DNA of 64,000 nucleotides, taken from NCBI GenBank assembly GCA_009911505.1, contig QXXL01000033.1:61576-125575 (forward strand), read 5' to 3'. Source of the stretch: Lachnospiraceae bacterium. GTDB lineage: Bacteria; Bacillota; Clostridia; Lachnospirales; Lachnospiraceae. A model generated the notes under the pieces. The model was not told the origin of the DNA and did not search any database. It worked only from the letters and a program-made list of their open reading frames with translations. Below, piece after piece: positions 63,432 to 64,000 of this stretch. A program made the translations under genes and the position numbers. Every line of letters begins with the position of its first letter. The first letter of the stretch is position 1.

Positions 63432-63887
63432 ATGACAAAAGAGGTACTCGTAACAATTCGGGGAATGCAATTTACGAAACAGGAGGAAGGGGATTTAGAG
63501 CCGATTGAAGTGATTATGGCGGGGGATTACTATAGGAAGAATAATAAGCATTATGTAATCTATGACGAGGTCATAGAAGGCTTTGATGGGACGACGAGAA
63601 ATATTATTAAGCTGCAGGAAGATTGTGTTGATATTATTAAAAAAGGTGTGGCTAATGTACATATGACTTTTGAAAAGAATAAAAAGAATGTTACTTGTTA
63701 TGACACGCCTTATGGCAGTTTGATGCTTGGGATCAATGCTAAAAATATTGATATCCATGAGGAAGAGGATGATATCCAGGTGAAGGTGGAATATGCGCTG
63801 GAGCTTAACTATGAGCACCTGGCAAACTGCAATATCAGAATGGCGATCCAATCGAAAGAAAGCAGCAAGTTCCATATCTGTTCGTAA
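63432..63887 (+). CDS. DUF1934 beta-barrel protein (YwiB-like)
   Basis: 151 aa. Calycin-like beta pattern with EVLVTIRGMQF, GDYYRKNNKHYVIYDE, TPYGSLMLGINAKNID and VEYALELN near the C-terminus, typical of DUF1934. Function unknown. ACAGGAGAG upstream; own promoter. Confidence 0.85.
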   Translation: MTKEVLVTIRGMQFTKQEEGDLEPIEVIMAGDYYRKNNKHYVIYDEVIEGFDGTTRNIIKLQEDCVDIIKKGVANVHMTFEKNKKNVTCYDTPYGSLMLGINAKNIDIHEEEDDIQVKVEYALELNYEHLANCNIRMAIQSKESSKFHICS

Positions 63888-63933
63888 GGCCGGGATGCAA
63901 TAGTTAAAAAAAGCTGCCATAGGGCGGGAGTGT

Positions 63934-63988
63934 AAAATAAAGTGTGTAAGTTAGAAATACAGCAAATCTAACTGCGCACTTTATTTTT
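63934..63988. terminator. long interrupted hairpin at the window end
   Basis: AAAATAAAGTG/CACTTTATTTT (63934-63944, 63977-63987) plus inner AGTTAGA/TCTAACT (63949-63955, 63967-63973), T-rich on both sides. It probably ends the DUF1934 transcript. A mobile-element end cannot be excluded because the window stops 12 nt later. Confidence 0.45.
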
Positions 63989-64000
63989 CTGTATAAGGTG

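Overview
The window comes from the chromosome of a strictly anaerobic, endospore-forming low-GC Firmicute, most likely a Lachnospiraceae (Clostridia) relative. The indicators are the gene order hrcA-grpE-dnaK-dnaJ under a CIRCE operator, a yrr-type block (ireB-ruvX-yrzB ... mltG-trmR-trhP), spore genes (spoIIR, gerA family), a ferredoxin-linked four-subunit 2-oxoacid oxidoreductase, a flavodiiron protein, a butyryl-CoA:acetate-type CoA-transferase, frequent TTG/GTG starts and strong AGGAGG ribosome sites. No phage, plasmid or transposase gene is seen. Identifications rest on reading motifs and recalled family features; no database search was run.

Layout. 1-5.9 kb: three exported proteins in one operon, ending in a very large subtilisin-like (S8) protease with InlB/Listeria-Bacteroides-type repeats, split into two frames at an A-run. 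5.9-11.5 kb (minus): a tight five-gene operon that I recognise as the uncharacterised STM4011-STM4015 set: two radical SAM enzymes (one fused to a HAD phosphatase), an alkaline-phosphatase-superfamily hydrolase, an ATP-grasp-like protein and a leucine-rich-repeat protein. A CoA-transferase lies just upstream on the same strand. 13-17.2 kb: lytic transglycosylase, AzlCD amino-acid exporter, and a TrmB-like regulator overlapping lysA. 17.35 kb: tRNA-Leu(CAA). 18.3-21.3 kb: two-component system. 21.5-31.3 kb: heat-shock operon, an extra J-domain protein, then prmA-rsmE-cysteine desulfurase-thiI. 31.4-39.5 kb: HPr-like protein, mtaB, then ireB-ruvX-yrzB-rnj-ylbF-mltG stub-trmR-trhP-lactonase. 39.6-44.2 kb: aroC, SDR, rRNA m5C methyltransferase, LysR regulator. 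44.6-47.7 kb: porCDAB-type operon divergent from the LysR gene. 47.8-54.6 kb: cytidylate-kinase-like protein, flavodiiron protein, methyltransferase, hslO, nadE, ferredoxin-type aldo/keto reductase. 54.6-63.9 kb: PAP2 membrane protein, small alarmone synthetase, a small orphan protein, ispE, GntR regulator, GerA, a fused GerAB-GerAC, spoIIR and a DUF1934 protein.

Themes. Many genes serve translation and tRNA/rRNA modification (prmA, rsmE, thiI with its own desulfurase, mtaB, trmR/trhP, the m5C methyltransferase) and protein quality control (hrcA operon, hslO, extra J protein). The most interesting accessory system is the STM4011-4015 cluster, which looks like a biosynthetic or protein-modifying pathway of unknown product. 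Three genes (S8 protease, trmR, the 49.8-kb methyltransferase) would be repaired by one added base in a homopolymer, so either consensus errors or real slippage must be considered. Two families of palindromic intergenic repeats are also present.
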